DNA of 19,163 nucleotides from Irineochytrium annulatum. Taxonomy: Eukaryota > Chytridiomycota > Chytridiomycetes > Chytridiales > Chytridiaceae. Shown piece after piece: positions 7,906-18,715 of this stretch (position 1 is its first letter; each line of letters starts with the position of its first letter). A model generated the notes under the pieces. It was given only the letters and a program-made list of their open reading frames with translations, was not told where the DNA came from and ran no database searches. The stretch lies in contig JADGJL010000521.1 in NCBI GenBank assembly GCA_027600665.1, positions 1 to 19,163 of the forward strand. The letters are read 5' to 3'. The translations under genes were made by a program, and so were the position numbers.

Positions 7906-9057
7906 TCGCGGTCGGATAATGCGGCAGCGTGACCGTAAGTACTCACCCACTATGTTGTTATGTTGTTATTTCTAACTTCAGTTGTCTTACAGTGAAGGGG
8001 GCAGCGATGTACACCAGACAATGGGCTATCATATCAGATAACAATGGATCTGGGATGCTTAAAACATCGCCATATTGATCGATCTGAATGCATGTTCACT
8101 TGGGCAAGAGCCACTGCGGCATAGCTAATATCCATTTCGGAGTTAAGATCTCACATTTTTTAATGAAAAAACCTGGCCAATTGACGTACGACACAATGCG
8201 ACTGTGGTTCAAGTGCTGATCTGCTTGTTCGAGTCGCGATCATCCCATCAAACTGCTTTGATACCCCTCATCAATTCTCCACAAGCCACGCTATATACCC
8301 ATCTTAACATTCGCCATAATTTCAAGCGACATCATCAATATTAAGTGGAAGTAATTGACACTAAGGAAAAAAAAAATGGCGAGACTGCAGGTGGTTTTGC
8401 TTAACCACAACTAATTCTTATTTTGTTGGGAATATCGGAGAATTCGGTCGGGCACGAATGAGAGTGTTGTAGATTATTCGATATGGATGATAAGCATTGT
8501 CAGCATAACAAAAGAATAAGACAAGAGTTCTCCACTCCATTGATCATTCAACGCATCTGCGCAACGTTGTCATGAACGACTGAGGAGACGGACGAAACTT
8601 CAACAAATTTCACGTTCCAAATAAAATTATTTATTTTGTAACTTATTGAGGGTTTGAAGCCATAACAGGGACACAAAGCCTGTAATACAATACCATGATG
8701 ATTCCGATAGTGAATTTATTGTCGGCACAGCAGCGAGTATGCATTCCACAACGCTAAGCCTCCAAGCGCGCTTTTCAGCTCTCCTTCGTGTTACTTAATC
8801 AGTCACGGACTTCTCGTTGGAAAACATGCCTTTCCCTGGCCAGAGAGCCTGTTTGCCTCGCGGAAACCTACCTCGAAAGCGACAAACTTAGCTTCGAGCG
8901 CCAATTTGTGTCCCGCGCGGGAAGCGCCAATTTCCTCTGCAGCTGTCGCGGCTACAAGAGCTCCGGCGGCCGAGTTCCTCCCAAAAACAACCGCTTCACC
9001 TGCTACCGCATCCACATCCTCACTTCTACACCTCGAAAGCACATCAGCAAGCAAAAC
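7906..9057. other. A/T-rich spacer with no recognised gene
   Basis: About 1.15 kb. The first 880 bp are A/T-rich with dense stops on both strands. The last ~270 bp (8788-9057) are open on the plus strand but of unconvincing composition. A run of ten A at 8367-8376 precedes a 12-codon ATG frame. I see no tRNA, 5S rRNA or repeat element. Confidence 0.5.
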
Positions 9058-10124
9058 ATGCGCTCGAACGCCTCTCTCCTCCTAGCGGCTACCTCCTTCT
9101 GGCGGTGCGTGCCGAGCCTGCCGCCTAGGTCTCCAACGCGCCAGCAACCTCGAACTCCCCCCCTGCCGCGGATCTTCGACCCCGATGGCCAACGAGCGTG
9201 TCGCTATCCAATGGTATCCAACCCGACCACGCCTTCCAACCCGAACACGCCATCCAACTCAAACACGCCCGAATCGCCAGAGCATTCCAACCCAACGGCC
9301 GATAAGCCAAAGTCCCGCAACTCGAGGAGCCACTACCCTGCCACGCTTGAGTCGCCAGGTCTTCCAACCCGAGGGCCTACTCGCCCAAGTCAACGCCACC
9401 TGAGGCACAGAACCCTACGCACACTGAGGATACGAACGCCGAGAGGAACTCGAAGGATGAGCACCAGCGCTTTACGGGACGGAGCAGTCGAACCTGGCTG
9501 CTCCCGAGACTTCGATCCGATGTCCGGGATGCCGATGTCCGGCGGCGCGATAGCCGGCGTGCCCATGGCAAACCCGCCGAGATCTCGTCCCCCGTTGTCA
9601 ACACCCCGGCCACGCCGAGTCCCCGCGCCATCTACCGCCTAACCCCGAGTCTTCCACGCCACCCGCGAACAACAAAGCGTCATCCGCCGCCTCTTCCAAC
9701 GACGACACCTTCGCCCGCTGGCCACAAGAAGCTGCCCCGACCCAAAAGGGTCTCTCCCAACATCATCGAGCAGCCCATCGTGAAGAAGCAGCCCAGCGTT
9801 AGGGAGCAGCGCATTATCAAGCAGCAGCTCATCGTCAAGTAACAGCAGAAGATTAAAAAAAAGCAGCCCATTCAGCAAAAGAAGCAGGAATGCAGGAGTT
9901 GCCCGGAGGACATCCATGTCCACAATAAGGAACGCCACAGGCACCGTGGCAACTTCAACGGCGTGGGGTGCTCGGCGACGAGGGCAGGTACGGTGGCGGG
10001 TATGGGTCTCAGGCGTCGTAAAAAGGATGGCTGCGAGGAGGGTAGCAAGGAGACCACGATCCACAACAAGAATCATCACCGCAAGAGGGGCTGTCGAAAG
10101 GTCGGGTTCGGCGGATTCTGAATA
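9058..10124 (+). pseudogene. Relic of a secreted Pro/Ser/Thr-rich protein
   Basis: At 9058 MRSNASLLLAATS begins a signal peptide whose natural end, LLAVRAEPAA, is one base out of frame. It is followed directly by TAG and then by VSNAPATSNSPPAA in that same frame. Further blocks of typical low-complexity secreted sequence appear in alternating frames: SNPTTPSNPNTPSNSNTP (9217-9270), STPPEAQNPTHTEDTN, DPMSGMPMSGGAIAG, NTPATPSPR, SSTPPANNKASSAASS, and finally Lys/Gln/Arg-rich tails. No domain family is recognised. Reading it as one gene needs several frame changes and a removed stop, so it is probably a decayed mucin- or wall-protein-like gene. An uninterrupted frame crosses much of the region (8788-9642), but its composition switches abruptly. 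Confidence 0.4.
9217..9270 (+). repeat. Three tandem 18-bp units
   Basis: Units TCCAACCCGACCACGCCT, TCCAACCCGAACACGCCA and TCCAACTCAAACACGCCC encode six-residue repeats SNPTTP, SNPNTP and SNSNTP. Related TCCAACCC pieces occur nearby at about 9287 and 9362. Such Ser/Asn/Thr/Pro repeats are common in glycosylated wall proteins. Confidence 0.8.
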
Positions 10125-10397
10125 GAGGTAGAAATGAATAGCATCGTCAGTTTCGCTTTCTTTCATTCCCTCCCGTCGAACGTCTGTTTCTCTCATGCCC
10201 ATGTTGCCTTGTGTTGCCTTGGGTGCTGCTCTCGATGAATAGCTTCAATACATCGCCAATTGAACGAAATGGTATCAACGGAGCTGAGGCCACAGGGCCG
10301 CGCCCCAATGGTGAAGGTGGTGATCAGTGCGAATGACAAATCCGGGCACTGACCAACATCACGCCCCACCCGACACCTGCCGGGCCACCGACCGACA

Positions 10398-12199
10398 ATG
10401 AGCGAGCCAGCGCCGACAGGGGCGGTCCCCGAGAAGCCATTGCAGGCCCCGACCGGAGACTCCGTTCTCGACGTGCATGGACCCGACAGTCAACCGGAGA
10501 AGCGTGAGAGCGCTTCCTTATCACCGGCCGACCAGGATCCCGCAGCCTCGTTCCCGACTCTCTCCCGAGCCCGGCGGCGGTTCTGCCTCTTCATCCTCTG
10601 CCTGGTGCAGTTCCTGAACGTCTACTCCGACTCCTCCGTTGTCATTGCCCTGCCCAAAATTCTCAGCGGCCTCGGAGCGGATTCGGGGGACGGCAGTCTG
10701 CAGTGGATCGTCTCTGCATACCCGTGAGCATCCCCTTTTAACTTCGTTCTTTCCCGTGTACTGACTCTTCCTCAGTCTTACCTTCGCCGGAACTCTCCTC
10801 CTCATGGGCCGCCTTACGGATCACTACGGCAAGCGCCGCTTCCTCAGCCTCGGCATGGTCTTTCTCACGCTCTCCTCCTTCTTCTGCGCCCTCTCACGCT
10901 GGGTCGACATGCTTATCATCGGACGCGCACTCCAGGGCGTCGGGGCCGCCGCCACGATCCCGGCCGCGCTCGGGGCCATCGCGGACCTTTTCACGGACCC
11001 GGCCGAGCTGAACGTGGCTTTCTCGATGTTTGGCGCCTCGAGCCCGATCGGCTTCATTTTCGGGCTGGTGATATCTGGCGTGTTGTCACAGACGCTGGGG
11101 TGGGAGTCTGTGTTTCACGTCTACGGCGCCATCACGGCGATTGTCACGGTGCTCGCATACGTCTTCCTGCCGCCCGACAAACCGATCGACCCGAACCACA
11201 AGCTGAACCTCGACGTTATTGGCGCACTGCTTTCGACCGCCAGCCTCGTCATCTTCACCTTCGCCATCGTCTCGGGCCCTGCGCAGGGGTGGGCGTCCGT
11301 CGCGGTCCTGGTGCCCCTCGCAGTCTCGATAGTCGGGTTCGTGCTGTTCGTGCTGTGGGAGCGGAAGACGGCGAACCCGCTGTTGCCAAGGGGCCTGTTT
11401 ACTGCAAGGGTGACGATGACGCTGCTTGTCATCTTTATCGTTATCTTTAGCTTTGAGGGTTTCGCCGTAAACGCGAACCTATTTTTCCAGAATGTGTTTA
11501 ATGACCAGCCGATCATCACGGCCGCCATGCTGATGCCCATGGTTGTCGTCGGGTTCTTCACCGCTGCGACCACTGGACCATTATGTAAGACTCGTCCTCT
11601 TCCTCTGCATGAAAACATTGTATTAACGGTTTTTTTTTTTTTTTTTGGAAATAGTCTCCCGCTTCCCCAACCCACGCCCCTTCCTCCTCTTTGGTCTCAC
11701 GCTCCTCCTCCTCGCCTGCATTCTCTTCTCCCTCTCAACCTCTACAACCCCCTACCTCTCCTTCCCCTTCGCGGCCCTCTGCGTCGTCACTCTGGGCTTC
11801 GATGTCGTCTTCAACGTGGCCAACATCGTCCTCATGACCTCCGTCCCGCCGCACCACCGCGGCATCGCGGGCGGTGTCTTCAACACGGCAATCCAGCTGG
11901 CCACGGGCCTGACGCTCGCGGGCACGCAGACGGTGGTCGTTAGCATTGAGGGGCAGGGCGGGCAGGCATGGCAGGGATATCGGGCGGCGTTTTGGATGTG
12001 CGCGGGCGCGGCGGTGGTCGGGGTTTTGGTTGTGCTAGGGTTTTGGAATGGGTGGAAGTTGGAAAGGGAGCGGGAGGTGACGCCGGAGAAGGAGGGGGGT
12101 GGGGGCGCGGTGGACGGCGAGGTTGTGGTCGACGGTGTTGTTGAGAACGGGAGGAAATCTGGCGCGGAGGAGCCTGCAGGATTTATCACGAGCGTGTGA
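10398..12199 (+). CDS. DHA2-type major facilitator drug transporter
   Basis: Three exons (10398-10723, 10776-11584, 11655-12199) join in frame to give 559 residues, the usual size for 14-TM drug:proton antiporters (aminotriazole-resistance/Atr1-like). After a polar N-terminus of about 55 residues come TM1 with SSVVIALPKI, the WIVSAYPLTFAG segment of TM2, and the MFS loop motif GRLTDHYGKRR. Then follow GRALQGVGAAATIPAAL and the antiporter-type TM5 motif GASSPIGFIFG. More hydrophobic segments follow up to GLTLAGTQTVVV and a last helix near residue 505. The acidic/glycine-rich C-terminal tail is likely cytosolic. Predicted role: proton-driven export of drugs or small toxic molecules at the plasma or vacuolar membrane; the substrate cannot be read. 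Intron 2 contains a 17-T tract before its acceptor. The gene converges on SRPRB with 239 bp between stops. Confidence 0.93.
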
Positions 12200-12438
12200 G
12201 CCTTTTTAGCCCCTTTTTCTTGATATTTGATGTATCTATTTTCGCATATTGCATCGCACTTGGCGCTTAGTCGAAAGCGCGTTCAGTTTAGATTGTACCT
12301 CAACGTCATATTGCACATAATAATTCTGCATTGGTATGCACATTCACGGCCGACATCATTTAGAGCACAAAGATTGTTGCCCCAAAAAATCAGTATCCGC
12401 GTTTACTTGTTTATCAATTGCAAGGCAATAAGCGACTA
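12200..12438. terminator. Shared 3' region of two convergent genes
   Basis: This short A/T-rich interval separates the stop of the transporter (plus) from the stop of SRPRB (minus). Both transcripts must end here or overlap. AATAA-like stretches (CACATAATAATT near 12315) could serve polyadenylation. Confidence 0.4.
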
Positions 12439-13670
12439 CTAGACGCCGTAGATAAACTGCACGACCCGCTTAAACCCATCCGCCAGCTGGTCCGGCTCCT
12501 CGGCCTCGTCCTTCTCCTCCCCGTCCTCGTCATCCTCCTCCTCGCCGTCCCCGACTATTTTAACGCTCGTTTCCACGAATTCGATCTCCCCCGTCAGTTG
12601 ATCGAACGTAAAAGGCTGCCCCTCTAGTCCGATGTATTCCCAGTCGCCCGCGTTCGATGTCGGCCCGCCGCCCGTCGCGTCCTGACTCTCCAGACCAGCG
12701 GATCGTGTCGCCCGGATGCGGTCGCTGTTGAGGAAGACGAATGCCAGGACAAGAGATGAAGGACGTCAGTTAAATAAACGAACTGGATAACAGTCCAACG
12801 ATACCCACATCTCTGACTCCAACCCCTGCTTGACCCTCGCCTTATCCACCGCCAACAACCCATCCGCTTTATTGCATACCACCAGCACGGGCGTCCCATC
12901 CCTCACCACCGACGAGCTCCCCAATATGTCCGCCAGGAGCTCGGCGGCCGGCCTCACGCGGTGGCGCTGGAACGTCGAGCTGTCGAGGAGGAAGACGACG
13001 CGGGCCGTCTGTGGGAGAAGGTCGTAAAGGCGATAGCGGACCTTGTCATGGCCGGGCAGGTCGACAAGATGAATCGATTTGGGCGGTGATGGGGATGTGG
13101 AGGCGGAAGTGACGCCGGCCTTTTTACACAGCGGAAGCGTGAGCGAGACGGAGAACAACAAGCCGAAAGATGCAAACCATCCTAAGCCACCGGTTGTGAA
13201 CGGGAAAGGTTGCGTCGTTCTCCTCCATGGACGACTGAGTTTCGACCATCTTGCCGTACCTGAGCTTGATAACATCAATTAGCCAGAGTTTCTCTTCAGT
13301 CAACGCGTTGCACACCTTCATATACAGCGCGGTCTTCCCGGAGTCTGCGAGTCCAGTGATGAGAACGATCGAGCCCTTCTTCCGCGATCCCCTTGAGACG
13401 ACGGATGAGACCAGAATGCCTGCATTCCGGGGTATGAGATTAGCTCGCGGAGGTCTGCATTCGTCGAATCGACCCACCAACAGCGACGATCGTGAGGAGC
13501 GCCACGACCACTGCGACGAGCGCCGTCAGCAGTGGATCGTCATTGAGCACCGGTACCGACGGCGGCAGCGAGGACGCGACGATGGCGGAAAGGTTGTAGA
13601 GATAACCGCCGCCGGCCCAGTCCCGCAATCGGGGGAATCCGGCAGGCCCAACTGGCATGCTGACGTTCAT
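12439..13670 (-). CDS. SRPRB: Signal recognition particle receptor, beta subunit
   Basis: Minus-strand exons 13478-13670, 13178-13419, 12809-13119 and 12439-12724 join in frame (343 residues). One TM helix (LLTALVAVVVALLTIVAV, about 46-63) is followed by the basic RGSRKKG. A small-GTPase domain then follows: P-loop GLADSGKTAL, switch-region ETQSSMEEN, G3 motif VDLPGHDKVR, G4 motif NKAD. The C-terminus has the typical ESE-RIRATRS helix, a GQPFTFDQL strand and a VEFxE-like strand (IEFVETSV). SR-beta anchors the SRP receptor to the ER membrane so that ribosome-nascent chain complexes can dock. The fourth-exon junction needs donor GTGGGT (12808) to keep frame. After GKTALYMKV an extra LTEEKLWLIDVIKLR is probably a further in-frame intron (about 45-54 bp, ending ..CTCAG before YGKMVE). 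An acidic E/D run precedes the final FKRVVQFIYGV. Confidence 0.92.
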
Positions 13671-14430
13671 GTTTTTTTGGAATGAGCTTCGGGCCTAATC
13701 GTCGAGCGCATCTTGGTGTGTCATTATTTCTATCACCCAAAGCCAACCCGCTGATCGGACCACTAAACACACTTTCACTACCTAATCTCGCGTCGCGAGC
13801 GTTGTTTGAGCGGGTGCGCCGCTGTCAGAGGGCCGGCGGGGCTGTCGGGACGGTGAGTGGAGCAGGCACCCTCGACACCTTGGCACCCTTTTTTGGCTTT
13901 TACTCTTTACTCTTCGCCTTAGGTTTCTCATTGAATAAAAAATGCATAAAAATCGTTTTTTATGTTCATAACCTCGAAGGTGCGGCTGGTCCATTGTTTC
14001 AAAATGCGCCAACGCAAGCTTCCAACTCGAACGCCGCTGGCGGGAGATTCAGGACCAGCGCCGACCAGACCGGCTGCAGCCAAGAGTTCGGCGGGGATTA
14101 GTCTCGAAAGTGGGCGCGACTCCAGGATAGGGTGATCAACCAGAGACCTCGACGCTGAGGAGGTCTCTTGGCCTGCTCCAAGATAGAGTTGCCGTTTCCC
14201 TCCGGGTTCTGGTGTGGCGGTGACGGTATGATCCGTGAACGAACGGACGAAACCAAGTGAAGCGTGCAGATGACGGGGGCTTGGTGATGGCGAGGCGCTC
14301 GCTGGCCTTAACCGTGTATGGGCTGCTAAACCCAGACACCCACATGTCCTAACCGGGGTTCCGAGGCCCATCATAAGGCCCCCCGAGACCCGTACGCCAT
14401 CACCTCTATCGTCCCACACCTCCTCTCGAA
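13671..14430. promoter_or_regulatory. Divergent upstream region between SRPRB and the glucosyltransferase
   Basis: The 760-bp interval lies between two genes transcribed away from each other and must hold both promoters. A T/A-rich stretch next to 13671 gives SRPRB an A-rich leader. A perfect 9-bp inverted repeat (AGAGACCTC 14142-14150, GAGGTCTCT 14160-14168, 9-nt loop) is the only distinct palindrome noticed. The small ORFs inside have no protein-like features. Confidence 0.5.
14142..14168. repeat. Perfect 9-bp inverted repeat in the divergent promoter
   Basis: AGAGACCTC and GAGGTCTCT are separated by GACGCTGAG, about 260 bp upstream of the glucosyltransferase ATG. It could be a dimeric regulator site or chance. 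Confidence 0.6.
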
Positions 14431-15096
14431 ATGCTCACTGCCAACAATGCGGACTCAACACACCTCGCGCAACCGCAACCTCAAATCCTCCAACGGTCCT
14501 CGTCGCTTCGGATGCTGACCCCGCCGCCCGATAAGCCTCGGGGCTGGCGCGTTTACCTCGGCCTGGTGCCGCTGAGGAACCCGGGCTGGCTGACATACCT
14601 ACCCGCGTCCACAACGATCCCACACCACCCTTCCTGCACGTCCTTCGTCGTCATCTTTTGGGAGCAACAGCTGACGAGCTACGAAATTGTCGAGGGTCAG
14701 CACGGCAAGCCCTTCGAGCGCGCGGGCAAGACTATGCAGGTCGACCGATCGCTAACGACGGAGCAGCGCGTTAAGCTTTGGTTAGCCGCGAACACCACGC
14801 ACGAAATCCTGGAGGTGGGGACGACGACGAGGTCCGTGGACGACGCCGCGAATTACCACCGCAACTGGAGGAGGAACGCGCTGAAGTACCACAGCTTCTG
14901 GGACAACAATGCGGCGTTCGTAGACCAGTTCGTGACGAGCTTCGTGAACGAGGTCGTGTTGTGGAAGGTTAGCTTCGTGGCGCCGGTTATGCAGCATCGG
15001 AGGACGAGGAGCGCAGGGAACGTTGATGTGAATGGCAGCAAAGATTGGCCGCCTAAGCCAAGCGAAAATACTGCTCCGCATGCGCCGAACACATCG
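14431..15096 (+). other. N-terminal domain encoded by exon 1, possibly a degenerate papain-like fold
   Basis: The first 222 residues carry [11 protein letters not shown], then [38 protein letters not shown] and [17 protein letters not shown]. The order (strand with W, Y-x-I-x-EG, a GTTxRS turn, helix, then Y-x-F-x-NN-xx-F-VDxF) recalls LRAT/PPPDE-type papain-fold proteins, in which the last motif is NNCQxF. Here the Cys-Gln is Ala-Ala, so an ancestral peptidase or acyltransferase activity would be lost. This is pattern resemblance only. A diverged fragment of this exon lies at 620-741 on the other strand. Confidence 0.35.
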
Positions 15097-17751
15097 GTGA
15101 GTGCCATCTTTCACTTTTAATCTATGCGTGTTCCAACATGTTTTACAGGCCATGTTCGAGTCGCCTCTCGCCTATGCCCTATGGCGAAAACAGCATTCTG
15201 CGGACTCCTACTTAAGCCTCTTGGGATCAAAGCACCTGAAGTCCGAGCCCGGGGCTGGTCCAAACAGCCGGGATCTGTTGGGCAGGTACTCGATGACTCT
15301 GCGGCCCAATGGCCGGGTCGACTTCGAGATCGAGGCCCGTGATAATACGCTTGAGGACGAGCCCAACGGAGATCATCTGCACCCGCATCGACACAACAGC
15401 CGCAGCCGCGGCCAAACCCACTCGCCATCACCCGCTCGAAGCAGCAGCCCCCCTTTTACCGCCGACGGATTGGGGTATGGTGACGTTCCGGCGCTCACCA
15501 TCGTGATCATGATTGTCGGATCGAGGGGTGACGTGCAGCCATTTGTCGCGTTAGGTAAGGAGCTGCAGAAGTACGGACACCGCGTTAGGCTGGCGACGCA
15601 CGCCAACTTTCGCGGGTTCGTGACCGAGAACGGGTTGGAGTTCTACCCGTTGGCGGGGGACCCGAACGAGCTGATGGCATACATGGTGAAGAGTGAGTAC
15701 AACAGAAAATTGCTGAGGAAATCCGGCTAACATTTGAGTTCGCTAGACCCCGGCCTTCTCCCCGGCCTCGCCTCAATTCAAGCCGGCGACATCGCGAAAA
15801 AGCGCAAGATGATCGAGGAAATCCTCGAATCCTGCTATAAAGCCTGCGTCGATCCCGACCCCGAGGACCCACTTAAACGCTCATTCCTCTGCCAGTCCAT
15901 CATCTCTAACCCTCCTGCATTCGGCCACATCCACTGCGCTCAGCGCCTTTTCGTCCCCGTCCACATATTCTTCACTATGCCGTGGTCGCCCACGCGCGCG
16001 TTTCCGCATCCGCTCGTCAACGTCAACTATACCGCGAGCCCGAAGCCAATGACGAACCTGTATTCATACGATCTCGTCGAGTTCATGACATGGGAAGGAT
16101 TGGGGGATATCGTCAACAACTTCAGGATGGGGACCTTGGGATTGCCGAGGATACCTGCGATGGTAGCGCCGGTCATGCTTAAGTTGCTGAAGGTGCCGCA
16201 TACGTACACGTGGTCGGAGGCGCTGATTAAGAAGCCGGCGGATTGGGGGGATCATATTGATATCTCGGGCTTTTTCTTCTTAGACCTAGCGAGCAACTAT
16301 GAGCCGCCAACGGATTTGAAGGCGTTTTTAGAGTCCGGATCGCCGCCGGTCTACATCGGTATGCGATAGCATTCTGTTGTTTGTCAAAACGTCCATTCTA
16401 ATACCGTTTCCTTCTTCAGGCTTCGGCTCCATCGTTGTCGATGACCCCGACGCGCTCACCCAATTGATCTTCCAGGCTGTTGAGAAGGCCGGTGTTCGCG
16501 CGCTGGTGTCGAAGGGATGGGGCGGTCTGGGTGGAGAGAATCTGAAGGTGCCCGACAACGTCTACATGATTGGAAACTGCCCGCATGATTGGCTCTTCCA
16601 GCGAGTCTCCTGCGTTGTGCATCACGGCGGTGCCGGCACGACGGCTGCGGGGCTTAAGGCCGGGAAGCCAACAACTATCGTCCCCTTTTTCGGCGACCAG
16701 CCTTTCTGTAAGCATTCGCAAATAGGCCCCTCATCATCAAAGAATTGTTGATCGCTCACGCCTTTTCTAAGGGGGAGCTATGATCGCCTCTATAACAGCC
16801 GGCCCGCCCCCAATCCCCTTCAAGCGTTTGACAGCCGACCGCCTCGCCGAAGCGATCCTATTCGCCCTCCTCCCCGAGACAGGGGAAGCTGCCCGCGCCG
16901 CCTCGATCCGCATCGCGTCCGAGGACGGCGTTGCCGAAGGCGCCCGTTCCTTCCACCGTCACCTCCCTCTGACGGACATGCGGTGTGACGTCAACCCCAC
17001 CCGCGTCGCGGCGTGGTACCTCCCGACCCTGAACATCAAACTCTCGGCGCATGTCGCGAATATCTTGACCAGTGGGGGGAGAATTACGTCCGGCCAGTTG
17101 TTGTCGTACCGGTATATGCAGTGGGAGCCGGAGAACGCGAAGGCGTCAGCGGCCATTGCGGAGGCGGAGCGGGTGCAGAGGAGGAGCCCGTCTCCGTCGC
17201 GCGGGAGGTCGCCAGCCAGGAGCAGTCCGCGGGATCGCTCGCCTTCCGGTGTGGGCGACAGCTCAGAGCCTGCTTTGAGTGGCGGTCAGGTTCTAGCGGC
17301 GTCGTTGTCGACGGGCGTGTCGGCTTCGCTCGACTCGATCGCCAAATCGACGCAGGTGGGCGGGGATGTTCAGGGCCGCGGTGTGGCGGGCCGGCTCGCG
17401 TCGGGCGTCATGACAGGGATCCATCAGTCGCTGTACGTGACTAAGGCGGGGTATGGCGGGCTCGCGGCGTTGTTGGGTGGGAAGGCCGGGAGAGGCGCAA
17501 GGGACTGGGATGGGAAGGAGATCATTGTCGCGCCGGCGATGGAGGGTGAGGTGGTTGGGGACAGTGGAGGGAGGGTTGGTGTGAGGCAGGCGGAGGCTGG
17601 GTGGTGGGAAGGCGGTGCGCCGCGCGGTAGGATGGTTAGGGCACAGTCAAGGGAGGATACTATTGCGGCGATCCAGGACGCGCAGGATATTTTGGAGCGG
17701 TATGATGTCCTCCTTGCTACCATCACGTCGGAAGCTTCCGCCCAGAAATGA
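14431..17751 (+). CDS. Sterol 3-beta-glucosyltransferase (UGT80/Atg26-type) with extra N-terminal domain
   Basis: Five exons (14431-15096, 15149-15692, 15747-16358, 16420-16707, 16772-17751) join in frame to 1029 residues; all introns are GT..AG, 52-64 bp. Residues about 223-1029 are a GT1 enzyme that transfers glucose from UDP-glucose to the 3-OH of membrane sterols. Motifs: [18 protein letters not shown] (about 346), [49 protein letters not shown] (about 602), and the UDP-sugar (PSPG-like) block [18 protein letters not shown] followed by [10 protein letters not shown]. It continues with FHRHLPL..MRCDVNP and a Gly-rich C-terminal region after an Arg/Ser/Pro linker. Unlike yeast Atg26 it shows no obvious PH/GRAM pair. 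Exon 1 (1-222) is an added domain of unclear type. If it were a separate 229-residue gene ending at 15120, the enzyme could start at the ATG at 15152, but the splice junction is canonical and keeps frame. Confidence 0.92.
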
Positions 17752-17959
17752 AGCTACTTCTATTATTAATCGGTTGCAGCTGTTTATGTCTCTCCTGCGC
17801 CTCAATACATGATCGTTCCTAAGCATTTATTTAGCTCGCACTGTCTGCGAATGAGCATTGAAATTGTTAAAAGCAGCGAAGGATCCGATGATGTGTTGTT
17901 CGTTCAGCTGCTGAGCTGTTGCAAGCAAAGACTCAAAGCAGTATATTGGCTTAGTTTCT
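17752..17959. other. 3' flank of the glucosyltransferase gene
   Basis: A/T-rich sequence with no convincing frame. It likely contains the 3' UTR and the polyadenylation site. Confidence 0.4.
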
Positions 17960-18175
17960 TAATAGGATTTCATTTTCGCTGGGGCCTTTTTAGTTTTCGT
18001 CGAGATTACTAGTAATTTTGCATTTTCACCGGTCAAAACAGTTTCCGGCTTTTCTATCGTGATGATTACTTCACAAAGTATCCTTATTTTGGGTTGGTTT
18101 TATAATAGGATTTCATTTTCATTGGGGCCTTTTTTGAGTTGGTCAAGATATATGCGATTTTTTTTCGAAACGGCA
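17960..18175. repeat. Two diverged direct repeats
   Basis: TAATAGGATTTCATTTTC, two variable bases, then TGGGGCCTTTTT occurs at 17960-17991 and again at 18103-18134 (30 of 32 bases equal). The similarity continues more weakly for about 40 bases (AGTT..GTCGAGATTA versus AGTT-GGTCAAGATATA). The offset is 143 bp. The unit looks like part of a dispersed or tandem repeat. Confidence 0.75.
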
Positions 18176-18198
18176 TGTCCCATTGGTAGTGTTCGCAA

Positions 18199-18345
18199 CG
18201 GGTCGGGATTTCCCGAAAATTCGGGATGAGATTCCCGAAACCGCGGGTTCGGATTGACCAACAAAAAAAGACCTGGGATCAATCCCGACCCGCGGAAACG
18301 GGACATCGGCGCTGTCCCATCCCGTCGCAATCCCGTCCCGACGAC
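18199..18345. repeat. GGGA/TCCC-rich block with an imperfect inverted repeat
   Basis: Many CGGGA and TCCCG units are packed here. Arms 18233-18257 and 18279-18303 are reverse complements at 20 of 25 positions around a loop containing seven A. Inside, TCCCGAA-AA-TTCGGGA (18211-18226) is a near-perfect smaller palindrome. No coding sense. Confidence 0.65.
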
Positions 18346-18637
18346 CTGCACATCCTGAACCGACAGGATTTTTTTTTGGCAGCTGGCCAGCTCAAAACAA
18401 TACTGTCGCGTCGTAGCCTCCAAAGCTCCACAGCTAGAACAGGTAAACCTATCCTAACTCAGAGCCGAGCACTAGGCCGGGTGACACGCAAGGTGTTACA
18501 CGTCGTGCGCGCGTACTAAGGCACACGGTGCAAGACCATAGGGGAAGGGTCGCTACTCCAACCCGTAGACGATCTAAGTCGTCGGAAATACAGAGTAAGT
18601 CTATATCTGGCTCTCGAGCGAGGCGTACACGTCGAGG

Positions 18638-18649
18638 TTAGGGTTAGGG
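18638..18649 (+). repeat. Two copies of the telomere unit TTAGGG
   Basis: TTAGGGTTAGGG preceded by GG. This is the common fungal telomere unit. Two units may be chance, an interstitial trace, or part of a mobile-element end. Confidence 0.5.
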
Positions 18650-18715
18650 AAAGTTTGTCGGCGGCTTGTGCATTGGGTCTGAGATCAGACTTGTGCACTT
18701 ACTCCAGCAGGCTAA

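Noticed and set aside
8100..8160. 5S rRNA- or tRNA-like stretch (CGGAGTTAAGAT)
   Set aside because: A short resemblance to the 5S GAAGTTAAGC box only; no flanking stems or internal control region.
8376..8414. Tiny ATG frame after a poly-A run in the 7.9-9.0 kb spacer
   Set aside because: Only 12 codons, no splice donor giving a plausible continuation, surrounding sequence A/T-rich and stop-dense.
9639..10202. Minus-strand 187-codon ORF rich in Leu
   Set aside because: Leu runs arise as the complement of CAG/AAG-rich plus-strand sequence. No signal peptide, domain or natural TM pattern; the plus strand has the better protein-like blocks.
12830..13282. Plus-strand ORFs across the SRPRB locus
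   Set aside because: They lie opposite exons with clear GTPase motifs and have no domain features.
18638..18649. Chromosome end or telomere
   Set aside because: Only two TTAGGG units, followed by unique sequence and an open frame; not a telomeric array.
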